From: Chlorops oryzae
Lineage: Eukaryota; Arthropoda; Insecta; Diptera; Chloropidae
NCBI GenBank assembly: GCA_020466095.1
Contig: CM035807.1
Span: forward strand, 17,532,985-17,596,984
Direction: 5' to 3'
Length of the DNA stretch: 64,000 nt
Shown in pieces: positions 31,754 to 43,739 of the stretch (positions are counted from its first letter, which is position 1; each line of letters opens with the position of its first letter). Under the pieces are notes generated by a model. It ran no database searches, had not been told where the DNA came from, and saw only the letters and a list, made by a program, of their open reading frames with translations. The translations under genes and the position numbers were made by a program.

Positions 31754-34700
31754 ATTAATATTTGTTTGCATATTAGATGAAGAAAATGTTTGTTCAATTT
31801 TTTGGTAAAAGCTTAACGGGGATGTCAAAGAAACGAACTCCAAAATGGTCTAGAATTTAAATTGTTCCAAAGGTCGTGACGATCCAGCTTTGATTCAGTT
31901 TTCTCTTTCTGATTTGAAGATAAGAATATATGTATATATGTATAGTCTCGATGTATAATTATTGAGTAGAAATGCTGTGAAAAAGGTTTCAAGGGACTTG
32001 AAATTTCCAAAATCGTCATTTTTTGACAATATCGATTTCTATCACATGCCGGAAAATATTATATTTGGAATAATTGTGTTAAATTGTGCCTAAAAGAGTC
32101 CCGTAAAAAATAATAACTAACTATTCGGCTGATTCCTTGCGAGAGTACAAATGGTGCTAGAGCCTAGAAAAACTGAAGTGGAATCCATTGGCGTCTATAA
32201 ATTGTGCTTCTAATGGTTGTTTCGTGCTCCAAATTGCTGTCCTCTGACTGCAGCACTTCCTGTCTTCCAATCCTTGTGTTATTTCTATAAAAGCCATAGA
32301 GCAGCTTAACAAATCGAAGACCCATAGAGGAAGTTCGGCCTTTCGACGACCTTGTCTTGAGGGCTGGAAATAAGTCATGAAATTCTAGTTCGTGGTCCAC
32401 AAGGTGTTTGGTACCCTAGAGAGCCAAAAAGAAAGCCCATAAATATTTAAAGTACTTTCGATTATCAAAACTCTGTTAGATATTGTTGGTACCTATGTAT
32501 GTATGTCAAATTAAGCACAGTTTGAGCAAGATACTTGGAAATTAAGCGGCCTTAAAAACAACTGCTATTTCACTTTAAAAGATTTTTTGGCTTGGAAGAT
32601 TTTTCGAGAAAAAAAAAAACATGCAACACTGACGACAAAAACATTTTAAGACTCTGAGTCATCAGCGCTAATGATAAATTTTAGAGCATATTTTAAGGCA
32701 AATTTTTAATTTCTTCTTCTGATTTTGGTTGAAAAATTTTCAGATTTGCAATGGTGAAACTGTATCAAGGAGCGCTCGGATTAGGTAAGTGAATTGAAAG
32801 AAATTGTTCAGTTATATTTTTTCTTCATTCCAACAAAAAAAAAATTTCCATAAATTTCACATCGGTTTGGTGGCTATGAGGCAGAAATGTAAAAAAGAGA
32901 CGAAAAAAATGTTAATATTTATGGGATATTTGCTATTCGTAGCTAGTTTTTTTCGGATTATTTAGTACTAAAATTTATTTCAAGTCTAAGACTTAAACTT
33001 TGTTATATAGAGGACAACAAAATATGAAACGGTTTACGAGATATCGGCATTAGTAAGTGCGCAATTTAGTTCTCGGCCCCACTTTTCGAGACCGATTTCA
33101 AACTGACCTCTAGCAAATATAATAAAAACCGAAAAGCGCGAGTTGCTATATTTACCGAGCACTTTAAGGAACTACAGCCAAAATTTTCTTTACATTCGAC
33201 GATGACCTCAAAAATTGCGTCACAGTGAAGCGTTTTAAAACAAAAATTTTTCCCTTTGCCTACTTTCGAGAAAAGCTAATTTTAAAAGCAATTTGTATGT
33301 GTGCACGATTTGATTGCGTTCACCATTTCTTTATCGGCGACGGAGCATGCCATATAATAACCATCAATAGCGCATGCAGTCATTGGAACATTTAATAACG
33401 ATAACGATAACGCAGAGGAACAAATACAAATTGTAATGGTTCATGGAAACTTAATAAGTATTTTCTATGTATAAAATTTTTTTTATTTATTTTTTTTTTT
33501 GTGTTGGAGTTCCACATCAAAAATATTACGTTGAAATGTAGACAGGAAAAGAACTCCCCTTAGGTTGAGCAAATCACTAGGAATGAGTAATGTACCTAAA
33601 AGCGTAAAAGCGTGCAATATCATTTCAAAGCTGCATTCATACGTTCCACCCTAAGCCTCCTGCCTCGGAACACAATCACACTCACACACACACACACAAT
33701 AGACACACGTACAAGCAAACAACATTGAGTATTTTGCTGTCTGACAGGCGTTGAACGAACTAATAAAGCTCGGCACGTGGCATTAACAATGGAACGCATT
33801 AAAGTCGATTACAATATGAAGTTCCTTCCCATTCCGTTCGTCGCTTCCATTCTATTTAGGAAGAATAAAGGAGCACACGAGAACGATGAAGGTGAAAGGA
33901 ACTATCTGCGTGCGTTTTTAAAGGATTTCCTAAAAGAATTCTTGTTCGAGCTTTAAGGTATTCGAAATTCAAAGGATAGCTGTCATACTATTGTAACAAC
34001 GCTTAACAACTTTGCATGAGTACGAATCCTTGAGCCTTTTTAACTATGCTTATCTTGGATATTTTATTTTCTGAATGTCAAAACTAAGACGCACTTTACC
34101 TTTACACAAAATCCTTGCAGTAAGAGGAATGAAGGAAAGGTTAAAAAAAAAAAAAGATGAGAAAATAAAAACCATGGTGAAGGTAACGCTGAATTGCATG
34201 AGTACACTTACACTTTCGAATTGCCATAATTATCCAAGTTAATCCCACTACTAGAAGCGACTAAATGGAATAAATTCTCGGAATCATAAAGACATCAGTT
34301 GGAAGCCACGTTGAATAGAAAGAGAAATGTTCAAGTTTATGTGGAAAATTGTCCTTGAGCGAGGACCTACAGGCTTTTATCGACGATGCCTCGTTAAGGT
34401 TTCAAGACGGCTCACTCAAATATCAATATTTTAGGAATTTATATGCATACTTTTAGGTGCTGAAGTAAAATAATAAATGTCAACCCAACAAATTGAATTG
34501 AAAAAACTGTTAAAAAAACACTACGATTCATCAAAAACACCGAAAAGCGGACACCGCTGTTGGATAAAAATAAATTTTGTGAACCCTCAAAACCTTTGGA
34601 CCTCAGCTCGGTGAAAGGAATAGATATCGAAATCTTAAAAAGTATTCCTGAAACTCTGCATCAAGAACTCTTTGAATAGAGGAGTACATAGGTTGAATTC

Positions 34701-34780
34701 CTGAGGAAACATCTGGGTAGTCCTTAATATCTTCTAAACAAGTGCTACCAAGGGTCTGTCCACAAGCACTGTTCTGAATT
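31754..34780. other. Skeletor intron interval, no gene supported
   Basis: No exon is recognised. A minus-strand open frame at 32164-32400 has ordinary composition but two competing frames and no known domain. A 185-bp block at 33047-33235 has a diverged copy at 56815-56985, sharing CTTAGTTCTCGGCC and CACTTTTCGAGA. A (CACA)n run lies at 33680-33697. Confidence 0.4.
34440..34485. mobile_element. GTATGC-family MITE end fragment
   Basis: Only the terminal piece TATGCATACTTTTAGGTGCT followed by GAAGTAAAATAATAAATGTC is present, matching the right ends of the full copies. Confidence 0.45.
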
Positions 34781-35240
34781 TGTGATGTTCAAATCTTGCC
34801 CTAAGAAAAATTCATTTTAATTTGGGTGAAATAAAATCCTCACTGAAGTCAGGGGTCGCTCTTCCCCAGGGGCGGACTGGGCCACCGGGCAAACGGGAAA
34901 ATACCCGGTGGGCCTTCAGTGCGCTGTATCTGGGATCAATATACATGGACTAATGAGTTTTTTTTTTAACTTTTATTTATTTTTTTCTTAAGTAACGGGC
35001 CCTATTTTTAAAATGCCCGGTGGGCCCTTTGACCCCACGTCCGCTCCTGCTCTTCTATGATGATATTTAAAAATACCATTTTTGAGCCTCACTTTGGCCT
35101 TTTCGTGACACCGGAAAAATCCATTTAATTTTTCAAAAATTGAAAAGTATGGCAGCACAATTCGTAACGTGCTCTGTTAGTCAATATATCAACCGATTTT
35201 CTCTCTATTTTCTTACTTCTCTGACTATCGGAAGGCTTTT
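34780..35240. repeat. Repeat with an inverted partner at 40140-40420
   Basis: The sequence around 34790-34866 and 35058-35240 matches the reverse complement of about 40140-40420. Shared strings include CCTCACTGAAGTCAGGG and AAATACCATTTTTGAGCCTC. Only this copy contains the 183-bp MITE at 34867-35049, so the partner is its empty site. Confidence 0.75.
34867..35049. mobile_element. hAT-type MITE, ends CAGGGGCGGAC, with empty site
   Basis: This 183-bp element has ends CAGGGGCGGACTGGG and CAGGAGCGGACGTGG, and G/C-rich CCGGTGGGCC blocks on both sides. It is flanked by CTCTTCCC and CTCTTCTA. The homologous locus at 40332-40339 has a single CTCTTCGC and no insert, which confirms the borders and the 8-bp duplication. 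Confidence 0.88.
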
Positions 35241-35269
35241 ATTTTTGTTTTGAGTATTAAAAAGTGCAA

Positions 35270-35528
35270 TAGAAAATGAGTATTTAAATTGTGCACCCGA
35301 AAGTATGCTTATAAATATTAAAAATATTTCCGGTAATGAGAATAATGTTCATTTTTGTACACATATCATTTTAAATACATTTTAAGCTGGATTTACGTGT
35401 TGTGCTGCTCTTCTTAAAACCAGAATTAATCTCCACCGGCAAAGTCTTCAAATTATATGAACCATATCGTTTTAAATATTAAAATTCATATCCTTCGATG
35501 AATTCAATTATTTTCTGTTTTCCTAGTC
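35270..35528. mobile_element. GTATGC-family MITE copy
   Basis: The left end has GCAATAGAAAATGAGTATTT and GCACCCGAAAGTATGCTTA. The right end has TTCAATTATTTTCTGTTTTC. The middle is diverged from other copies. Confidence 0.55.
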
Positions 35529-36253
35529 ATTTCTTATAAGGAGCTGAAGCTCAATCTAGAAAGAAAAATACACAAAGTTCCTTAAGATTGAATCTGTCTT
35601 TCTCAGCATTTGCAGAAGTGGATTCTATTATAGAGTCGAACTTTTTGAAGTTTGCTAGCTGATTGCGATCTCTCAGTTTTTACTTCCCCGCCAGTTTCCA
35701 TAAAACTTTCCCATGGCAAAATCCAACTTTCGCAAGCTCTGCGTTGGCACAAACATGGCTATAGACAAAACCAACAATGATGAATGTATTTTAATTTTTT
35801 TAAGTGGTCGCATTGTCACCCGTGCGTAATGTGATTCGCACAAAGTAACAACGGAACGTTGCGCCACATAAAAACACTAAATCTTGCGCACAGGCAACAA
35901 AGTCTTTTTCACCATCTACCCCCTTCTTTTTTCATCCCAAAAAACAAAACAAAAAATTGAAAAAAGAAGAAAGAATAAAAACGAATTGAAAAGAGAAGAA
36001 CTCAGCATGAGAGTTTATTCAAAAAAATAACCGCAAGACCACAGCTAATCCTTTCGTAAAGGAGTTAACAGCTCAAAACGCAGTGCAAAACCAGCATTCG
36101 AGTCCATATAAAATGGAAAATACTTAAATAAATGCGAAGTGATATAAACAGCGGCAGAGTGAGAGAGAGAAAGAGAGAGAGGGGCCGACCGAGTCGCAAT
36201 CGTGCAGTCAAGCATTCTTATAAATGCGTATCAAAGTTGAAATATGTACTCAC
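35529..36253. other. Intron end before Skeletor exon, no gene
   Basis: This is AT-rich sequence with a GAGAGA run at 36161-36181. The minus open frame at 35673-35867 has no recognisable domain. No further exon between the GTATGC copy and the Skeletor donor could be supported. Confidence 0.35.
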
Positions 36254-36405
36254 ATGCCCGTGTATTCCTCTGGGTATGGTATGATGAATCCCTCTGGACT
36301 TGGTCGCGGTGTTTTGCCAACCCAGAAGAATGCATCCGGTCCCGTACCGTCGTAGGCAAACGATTTGATAAATAGTGTCGATTCGTCGACGGCATAAATG
36401 GAACC
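36254..36405 (-). CDS. Skeletor: Skeletor exon, middle of first DM13 domain
   Basis: This 152-nt exon has a ttccag acceptor and a gtgagta donor. It reads GSIYAVDESTLFIKSFAYDG and then TGPDAFFWVGKTPRPSPEGF, the core of DM13: a strand-rich segment with the FxYDGxGPDAxFWVG signature. It starts in phase 0 after the preceding AAA codon and ends with two bases of a split codon, which the 112-nt exon at 7864-7975 completes. The intron that follows is about 28.3 kb long and contains the dead ballchen gene and most of the mobile elements in the window. Confidence 0.92.
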
Positions 36406-36594
36406 CTGGAATAAAAATGAAAGGCGTGTGAGAGAGTTCAACAGAAAATGGGGAATTTTCTCTTGAAAAGATTTTCTTTCTATTTTTAATTTATTTTAGT
36501 TCCTTTTTACTTCGGCCTCGTAACAGTGAAGCCTTGAAATCATTTCCTTATCTCTAGTTTTTTTTTTTTACTGTAGAAATCTCTTTGAACTCAC

Positions 36595-36671
36595 TTTGAT
36601 TCCATGTGCGAAATTCGTAAATTGTCCGATATAGCGACCGTAATAGGGCTCTGGTGGTGCTCGTCCCTCAA
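36595..36671 (-). CDS. Skeletor: Skeletor exon, start of first DM13 domain
   Basis: This is the most 5' Skeletor exon visible. It is 77 nt long, with a cag acceptor at 36672-36674 and a gtgagt donor below 36595. It begins with two bases of a split codon and then reads EGRAPPEPYYGRYIGQFTNF followed by AHGIK, the typical opening of a DM13 domain (a short module found with DOMON domains). Drosophila Skeletor is a chromosomal and spindle-matrix protein whose long isoforms carry two DM13 domains and a DOMON domain. The upstream exon with the start codon must end in phase 1 and was not found. The next intron is 189 bp. The DM13 assignment rests on recalled family pattern, not a search. Confidence 0.85.
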
Positions 36672-36757
36672 CTGTAAGTAGATAATAAAAAGGTAAAACT
36701 TAAGTAAATATTTGAAACATTGATAAAAATTGTTTTTTATATACATAGGTACATATA

Positions 36758-37152
36758 CGCAGATAAACATTCTGAGTCCTAAAAGACTCATATATGAATC
36801 TCTATAGGAGTCTGAGCGCTCATAATGAACTCTTTTAAGAGTCTTAAAGAGCGTGTTTCCCTTCTTGTGAAGGTCGTCTTATATGAGTCCGAAGTCATAT
36901 AACGAAGGAGAACATTTTGTAGTCATATATGACTCTTTTTGCTCTCATATCTGACTCTTATTTCCTTCTTAATATGAGCATCTTAATCTTATTCGACATA
37001 TTTCTGACTCATTTTGGACTCCGAAATATGAGCCTCTTATTTTCGACGTATTGTGACACATTTCGGACTCATAAATATGAGCCTATTATTTTCTATGTAT
37101 TTCAGACTCATTTCGGACTCATATTTCGGAGCACTCAAAAAATGTTTGCTAG
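36758..37152. mobile_element. Fold-back-like repeat with GACTC units
   Basis: The left border region (GATAAACATTCTGAGTCCT) and the right border (inverted CCTAGCAAACATTTTTTGAG) are loosely matched. The interior is a chain of GACTCATTT, GGACTC and ATATGAGC units about 50-60 bp apart in alternating orientation. The style resembles the element at 56201-56702. It lies about 90 bp 5' of a Skeletor exon. Confidence 0.5.
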
Positions 37153-39600
37153 GATATAAGTCATCATTTTATAATCTAGAGAACAGGAACAGTTGTGTGA
37201 AAGAACCGGCTTACTAAGGCAAAGAAAGTTAGCCCCTTGTGGTATAGGAAACCAGACCCACAAACAGAAGAAGATTTGTAATATTTATTTGAACTCAATC
37301 TGTGATTTGGGATTGTGGCCAGAATCCCACTTGTAAGAGTTATGGGTATATCAATTATGTTCGGAGTAGTTATAGAACCCATTGAAGACCATAGAAAGAA
37401 ATTTCAAAGTCGGGGATTTTTCCTTCCTACTCGTCTGAAACGGAAAACTCCAACCCCAAGAAATCCGGCTCATAATGAATTCCATCGGTTTGATGGGCCC
37501 ACTCACGAAGTGCGGGCCCGAAGGAAGCACATCTTTCCCCAACCTTCTCTATTTTGGGCTGGAGGAATTGGTTATGTAGACCATTGTAATAACCCACGAC
37601 TCAACCTAGAGTTTTATTCAGGATCCTGAACAGTACAAATTGAAGTGTCAAGGAAAAATGGGGCGGGTTCTTAAGGCAGATTTTTTGTAGATTTCTCTAG
37701 TCAGTATTGCATAGGCTTGTCGGTGTTAGGCCCTGGGGAGAAAGGAAGGAATATATTACTAAAAAGAGGCTCCTACTAGAGTTTTATGCCCTTAATATGT
37801 TCTGTGTAGCGCTCGTAATTAATAGAGGCTTAAAAGAACTATATAGCTTGTGAAAGAAGATTAAAAATATACATCGCAATCGAATCTAATATGATCTATT
37901 GTACTGTCCAAGACACTCGATTTCGCCGATAGGCTTTAAACCCATTTTAAAAAGGATGATTCCTGTTTTATTCTTCTAACCAGGACTTTCATGATCTTCA
38001 TAAATTGAAAAGGCATTTTCTTTTAGGGAATTCTGTTGAAATTTCTTTCCGGAAATGTATTTTTTAATATGATTTCACATCAATAAATGTACAGCTTCAA
38101 ATGGAGAAATTTCTCCCTCCCAAAAGCCCAACCGATTCATTAAAGACCTGAACTGAAATAGGTACCTATTCTTATCGACCTGACCAGACATGCTCACAAA
38201 AATCCACAACATACACTCAAAACTCACGGAGAAAAATGATGAAAATCACTGAATGCTGTAAAATAAATTGAAATGAAAAAAATAGGATAAATAAAAGAAA
38301 AAAAAAGGAAAAATAAAAAATAAAACTCCGACTCCAAGGAAACAAGACCGAAAAACCGGAAGAACACACATAAAATAATAAAAGCCGCTTAAAGGAGCAT
38401 AACAAAAAAGGCGAAAAACCTACATACATACAAAAATACATACATATGTGGAAAAGTGGAAATGATTTGGTTCCGCAACGGCAAGGGGTTGGATGATGGC
38501 ACTAGTTGCCCCATACGATTTCAATGGAAAATGTCTCAATCGAGAAAGGTTTTCCGTTCATTTTTCGCGTTTTCCGTTTCTACCATTCGTTTTGGTTTTT
38601 CTTTTTTGCCCAATTTTTTTTTTTTTTTTTTTTTTTCTTTTTGTTTGGGAAAAATTTTTTGCATGATGGCAATGAAAGCCGCACGAACTTTGGAGTACCA
38701 AAGTAGGCTATCAATGCGCATTGCTCGTCAAGTCGACTAATGCCTGCATTAATCTCTCTGTACACTTTATACCAAATATGACACGGTTCGGGTAAAAAAG
38801 CACGTGTCCTTTACGTGCAAATCGTGCCGAAGGATATTTATATTGAATACGCTTGCTACAAAAACAACAACATCGCAAATAACAATAACACCAACGAACG
38901 GAACAAGAAGCAACAAGAATATGACAAAAAGGACGAAAAGGAAGTAGGGGAAGGAGAGGAAGTAGCGGAAGTAGCGGAAGGAGAGGAGAAGAAGGGGAGA
39001 TGGGAAACGGTGGAGTGAAACAACAATAACAGCATCATACGCCAAAGGATGATGACGTGGAAAGGACAATAATGATGACATTGACGTCCGCCCGTTGTGA
39101 ATGCTTCTCAGTCAAGTTACTCGAATTTTTTTTTCTCTTTCCTTCTTCTTTGATGGAATGGAGTTCCTTCGGTTTGATAACGAAGATAATAATCATCATG
39201 AATCAATTTGAAGATGGGTTCTCTAAACGTGAGCCGTAAGCCAAAGGGGGGCAGGGGCCGAGCGACCGACGGTCGTTATTGGCGATGAAGTGATGACGAG
39301 ACAATTCGCACGCAACAGAATGTAGTCGAAAGATTGGAAGACTACTGGTTGGCAAGTCAACGATATTTTGGTCGTTGATGAAGATGATGCTGCATTTGAA
39401 ATTCGAGGGGTGGAAAAAATTGCGTACACTCTCGGTATACGTCTAATTCAATGGAGTTTAAAGATTTTTATCACTTCAAATAAGCATGAGGCACGTAATT
39501 ATGCTGAATCGATTTTTTCTGCTCATAATATTCCATCCTAATATGTTTAAAAAAAAAAAAAAAAAAACAAATGAAAACAATTTCATAGAAAAGACGATTC
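37153..39600. other. Upstream region, no gene supported
   Basis: I see no exon with splice signals of the right phase for the missing Skeletor 5' end. There is a T18-plus run at 38607-38637 and short AC-rich and AG-rich stretches (38870-39010). The open frames are low-complexity. Confidence 0.35.
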
Positions 39601-39614
39601 GATTGAAAAAACAT

Positions 39615-39890
39615 TTGCAGGACAACCAAAAATACGTATTTAATTCAACAACTAAATGTATGCAGTTAAATGTTCGAGAAACCAATTAATTTAATTTTAA
39701 GCCATTGCCAACGGAGCTGAATCAAGGCTTTAAGAAAATCCTGCTAAGTAGCTCCCAAAAATACTACTCAAAATGTTTTTAAATGGATATGTCTACAAAA
39801 ATGAACATATTTCTCAATACCAGAAATATTGTGAATGTTTATTGGCATACTTTCGGGCTCAGAATTGAAATACATATTTTCTATTGCATT
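39615..39890. mobile_element. GTATGC-family MITE copy
   Basis: The left side has ACTAAATGTATGCAGTTAAA followed by AATTTTAAGCCATTGCCAAC. The right side has GCATACTTTCGGGCTCAG then CATATTTTCTATTGCA. The interior TTTTTAAATGGATATGTCTA matches other copies. Confidence 0.55.
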
Positions 39891-39919
39891 TTTCAATACT
39901 ATTACATACTTTTCAATAC

Positions 39920-40125
39920 CCAAGAATGGATTTTGTTGATTTTTTTTATAAATTTAAAGCATACTTTATGGGGCAAAAATTGTTCTTAACAACATTTTGC
40001 GAATAAGATTAGCGAAGTTAAACTTCAAACCTGAACCTTTAAATCTGAACTTTATGTGAGTTGAACAAATTTTGAACACCATAAAGTATGCTTTAAATTT
40101 ATAAAAGTCAACAAAATCCGAGCCC
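39920..40125. mobile_element. Second copy of the AGGGCTCGG MITE
   Basis: This is homologous to 2620-2862: GGATTTTGTTGA, then ATAAATTTAAAGCATACTTT at the left, and CCATAAAGTATGCTTTAAAT then CCGAGCCCTG at the right. The left tip is decayed and no duplication can be read. Confidence 0.7.
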
Positions 40126-42198
40126 TGCTCATAACAAAAATATAAGCCTTGCGATAGTCAGAAGATAGTCAGTAAGAAAATATAGAGCAAATCAGTTGAT
40201 ATATGCACTAACAGAACTCGATACGAAATGTGCTGCCATACTTTTAAATTTTCGAAAAATTAAATCGATTTTTCAGGTGTCAGGAAAAGGAAAAAGTGAG
40301 GCTCAAAAATGGTATTTTTAAATATCATCAGCGAAGAGCGAGCCCTGACTTCAGTGAGGAATATAATTTCACCCAAAAGGAAATGGATTTTACTTAGGCC
40401 GACCTGTGAAAACCACAAATCCCGAATGTTGCTATTTCGATAAATTTTATCAACTTTAGTCCGAGACTGATCAAAAAATTGAGCCCAATATATCGAAGGA
40501 TACTTTCAGATCTCAAATCAAATCAGTTAAATGATGTTTAATTAATTAATGGAATTTGGCTTTTTGCTAACAATGCCGATAAGACAAAATAATCCATAAT
40601 AATTTACGATAGCCTTCCCTTCCTCCATTGTGCACATCGCTTCACACGCCTTCAACCCTTTGAGCGTAGCAATACCAGTTTGTTAGCTTAAATCCTACCC
40701 GCTTTGATGAGTTGCTATGAAAACTTTCGACGGGTACTTCTCATAGCCATTAATCTCGGCTGCGTTCAGGAAATACTTAACGGCAAGAGGGGAACAAATA
40801 CGTACATACATACATACACACATAGAAGATATCGGAATATTATGCGCGTATTTATAAATATATTTATTTATCTAATCTCTCATTTTGAGTCCGATTCGTC
40901 TAAAACTCTTGGCTGCAGCTCAACGTGACACGCAGAGAGAGAGTGATATTTTCCAAAAGTAGCGCCCAAGACATACATACATTGATGGATGAGAAAATGA
41001 TTGAGTTCCATTAAGTTCATGGTAAATATTTGTCAAAGGCATACACAATGAAACATAAAATCAAGTAGAAAACATTATAATTCTTGTTAACTGGTGGCTC
41101 AATTGAGGTGGTTGATTTCGCATTACAGAGCTTTGATGGACCGAAAATTTGATGAGGTTCAAGGAGATGGTATTGTGGGTACATTTATTATCTCTTGGCT
41201 GTGTAATGCTGTAAATAAAAAAATTTTAATTTGAAAATGTACGAATGATACGGACCATACTTTTAAGGATTAATAGAGAGTTCTCAACTGAATACCTAAT
41301 CGAAATTTGCTCCTGGCAGATTAACATTTCGAGCTCGAATTAATCTTGAAGATGAATTCAATCATTTAAGTAATTGAGGACAATTCAAATCAAAGAATAA
41401 AAAAAAATATTTCTGATGCCAGCTTTAAAGTTTTCCAGAGAAACGACGTAAAGGAAATTCATTCAACAGAATCCAATACAAATCCCAGAACATTCGCTTA
41501 CAAATCCTCAAAGAAAACAACCAAATGAATGGTGTCTGCTCAATTTTATGAAGACTACCGCATTTATCCACTTCTATCTTTAATCACTTAATCTTATTTT
41601 AGGACTTTCATCTTAGGTTACAATAGCGAAAATTGTTTTCCTCGAACAAAAAAAGAAAAAAGAAGGAAACACTGTAAGGTTTCTACCCTCATTAAATCCC
41701 TCCCAGACGTTCTGAGTACACAAAGAACGATTGTCAACGTCGTTTGTTCCGTGTACGAGGATGTGTAAGGATGCACGTCTTTTGCGATTTCTTTTTCATG
41801 GGGAAGCTGATGTAATGATATTAATCTAAATAAAGCGAAAGGCAAGAAAAAAACACGCATAAAAAATTGAAGCTGTTGCTTTGCTTTGCTCCAGAGAAGG
41901 GAGTTTTTTTCTTAGAATGCGCAAACAAAAAAATCAAAAAGAAAATCTGTAAGTTGGACACATAGAGTGAAACATGAAGAAATATAGGTATTTTAAGAAT
42001 TATAAAAGTAGAATTCACGACAAAACAATTAAAAAATAATGAACATAAAAGAATACATACAAGCGCATAACAGAAATAATCTGATATAGGAGAATTCCAC
42101 AGAAAATGATACTTTTCTCCCGTACAAACACTCAAAATCTAATATAATTTCTGAACAATGTTCGAAAGGGCACCTTATATCCCGTTGAGCATCTCAAC
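40126..42198. other. Upstream region, repeats but no gene
   Basis: 40140-40420 is the empty-site partner of the repeat at 34780-35240 (opposite orientation). A (CATA)n microsatellite lies near 40803-40822. The remainder has no exon or motif that I can support. Confidence 0.4.
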
Positions 42199-42798
42199 CA
42201 GTGTTGCCAACTCCTCAGATGGAAAAAGCGCTGATTAATTTGAAAACCCGCTAAAAAGCACCGAATATAAATGATTCCCAATTTCTAATTTCAAAAAGCG
42301 CTAAATCAACCAAAAGAAAGCGTTTTTAGAAGGGGACGTGTTGTTTTTCTAAAAAGATCATAGCATATTTTGATGTTTTTTCTATTTCAAAATTTATTAT
42401 AAAACAAATGATTAAATATGCTTCTTACAAGTCTACGTTTAGATTAGAAACGATGCGACTAAGGCACCGAACAACCATCTCTTTCTTTCCCATATGCCAT
42501 TCTATATCACAAAATGGTCACGCACAATGTTTCTCTAGTCTAAACGCAATCACAAAATTAAAGCTGCCAGATTCATCATTGGTTCATCTTACAGCTGTTG
42601 TATTAGGAAGCAATACTTGGCTTACGCTATTACAATGTTGAAAATTGAAGGAAAAATTACTTTGAAAACTTTAATGAACGCAACGAAAAAGCGTTAGATT
42701 TCGAGCAAAAATAGCTTGGCGGTAAAAAGAAGTTTTCGCGCCGCGGGCCTTCCAAAAGCGCTAGATCTAGTGGGAAAAGCGCTAAGTTGGCATCAATG
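42199..42798. mobile_element. hAT-like MITE, ends CAGTGTTGCCAACT
   Basis: This 600-bp element has ends CAGTGTTGCCAACTCCTCAG and (inverted) CATTGATGCCAACTTAGCGC, with repeated AAAAGCGCT motifs near both ends, probable subterminal binding sites. The 8-bp flanks do not match, so the insertion is old or one flank is lost. The internal frame at 42408-42641 has no known domain. Confidence 0.65.
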
Positions 42799-43239
42799 CT
42801 TAAATCTATGGCTCGCTAAGTCCGAGGGCTGATTTAAAACAAGCCATGGTGGGGTTCGTGGGGACATGGAAACGCATCAAACGCACCGACGCAGAAAATT
42901 ATTTCAGAAGTGGTTTAGGGCATAGCAAAACTATCCACCGAGATCATTTTCTCAATCCCCTTTGTAATTCCCCATATTTCGAGAGGGGCTTGAACCCCTA
43001 AAAGCACCCTCCGAATACGCTCATAGTTCCCTTTGATGGAATTCGTCTTGAAAACAAATTTCCAATCATTATTTCCCTCCAAATGCAAAACTACCCCGAG
43101 AAATGGTAATTTTTTTCAAAAAATTCCTACAATTCTCACTGAATTCATGATTTCGGAAACGTATATAAAGCAATGAATTGAAGAAATTCTCAGTCATCTC
43201 AGTAGAGCTGGAGAACTGTCGGAAGGTATATTTTCAAAT

Positions 43240-43580
43240 TTGAACACCATCACCAAAATCACCACCATCATCACCAACAACACCAGCATCACCATCAGCA
43301 TCATCACCAACCTCACCATCATCATCACCATAATCATCATCATCACCATCATCATCGCCAACATCATCATCATCACCGTAATCACCAACATCATCATCAT
43401 CACCAACATCATCACCAACATCATCTCCAACATAATCTCCAACATCATCACCAACATCATCACCAAAATCATCATCAGCATCATCATCACCAACCTCACC
43501 ATCACCATGATCATCATCATTACCATTATCATCACCATCACCATCATCATCACCAACCTCACCATTACCATCATCGTCGA
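43240..43580. repeat. (CATCAC/CATCAT)n microsatellite
   Basis: About 340 bp are built of CAT and CAC triplets with AAC interruptions. Every frame on both strands is open and encodes low-complexity His/Ile/Met-type runs, so the apparent ORFs are artefacts of the triplet repeat. It ends next to a CGATTATCGATAA motif. Confidence 0.9.
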
Positions 43581-43739
43581 TAGTTTCGATTATCGATAAT
43601 TTTGATAAGCGAAAGATGAATTTTCGAGCGGCTCTCGCCCTTATCTAAATAAACGCATTTTTATGAAGCACTCTCTCATTTTAGCAGGGAATTTTTAAAG
43701 GGATTTTAGAAAACCATGTGAGTTGCCCAATTGTGATAA

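Noticed and set aside
32164..32400. Minus-strand frame that looked coding
   Set aside because: Two frames are equally plausible over the same bases and no homology was recognised.
43240..43580. Regular short repeats that could suggest a CRISPR array
   Set aside because: There are no unique spacers and no leader. It is a triplet microsatellite in a eukaryotic genome.
43194..43599. Long Met/Val- and Thr/Ile-rich open frames on both strands
   Set aside because: They are by-products of the CAT/CAC triplet repeat, where no frame contains stops.
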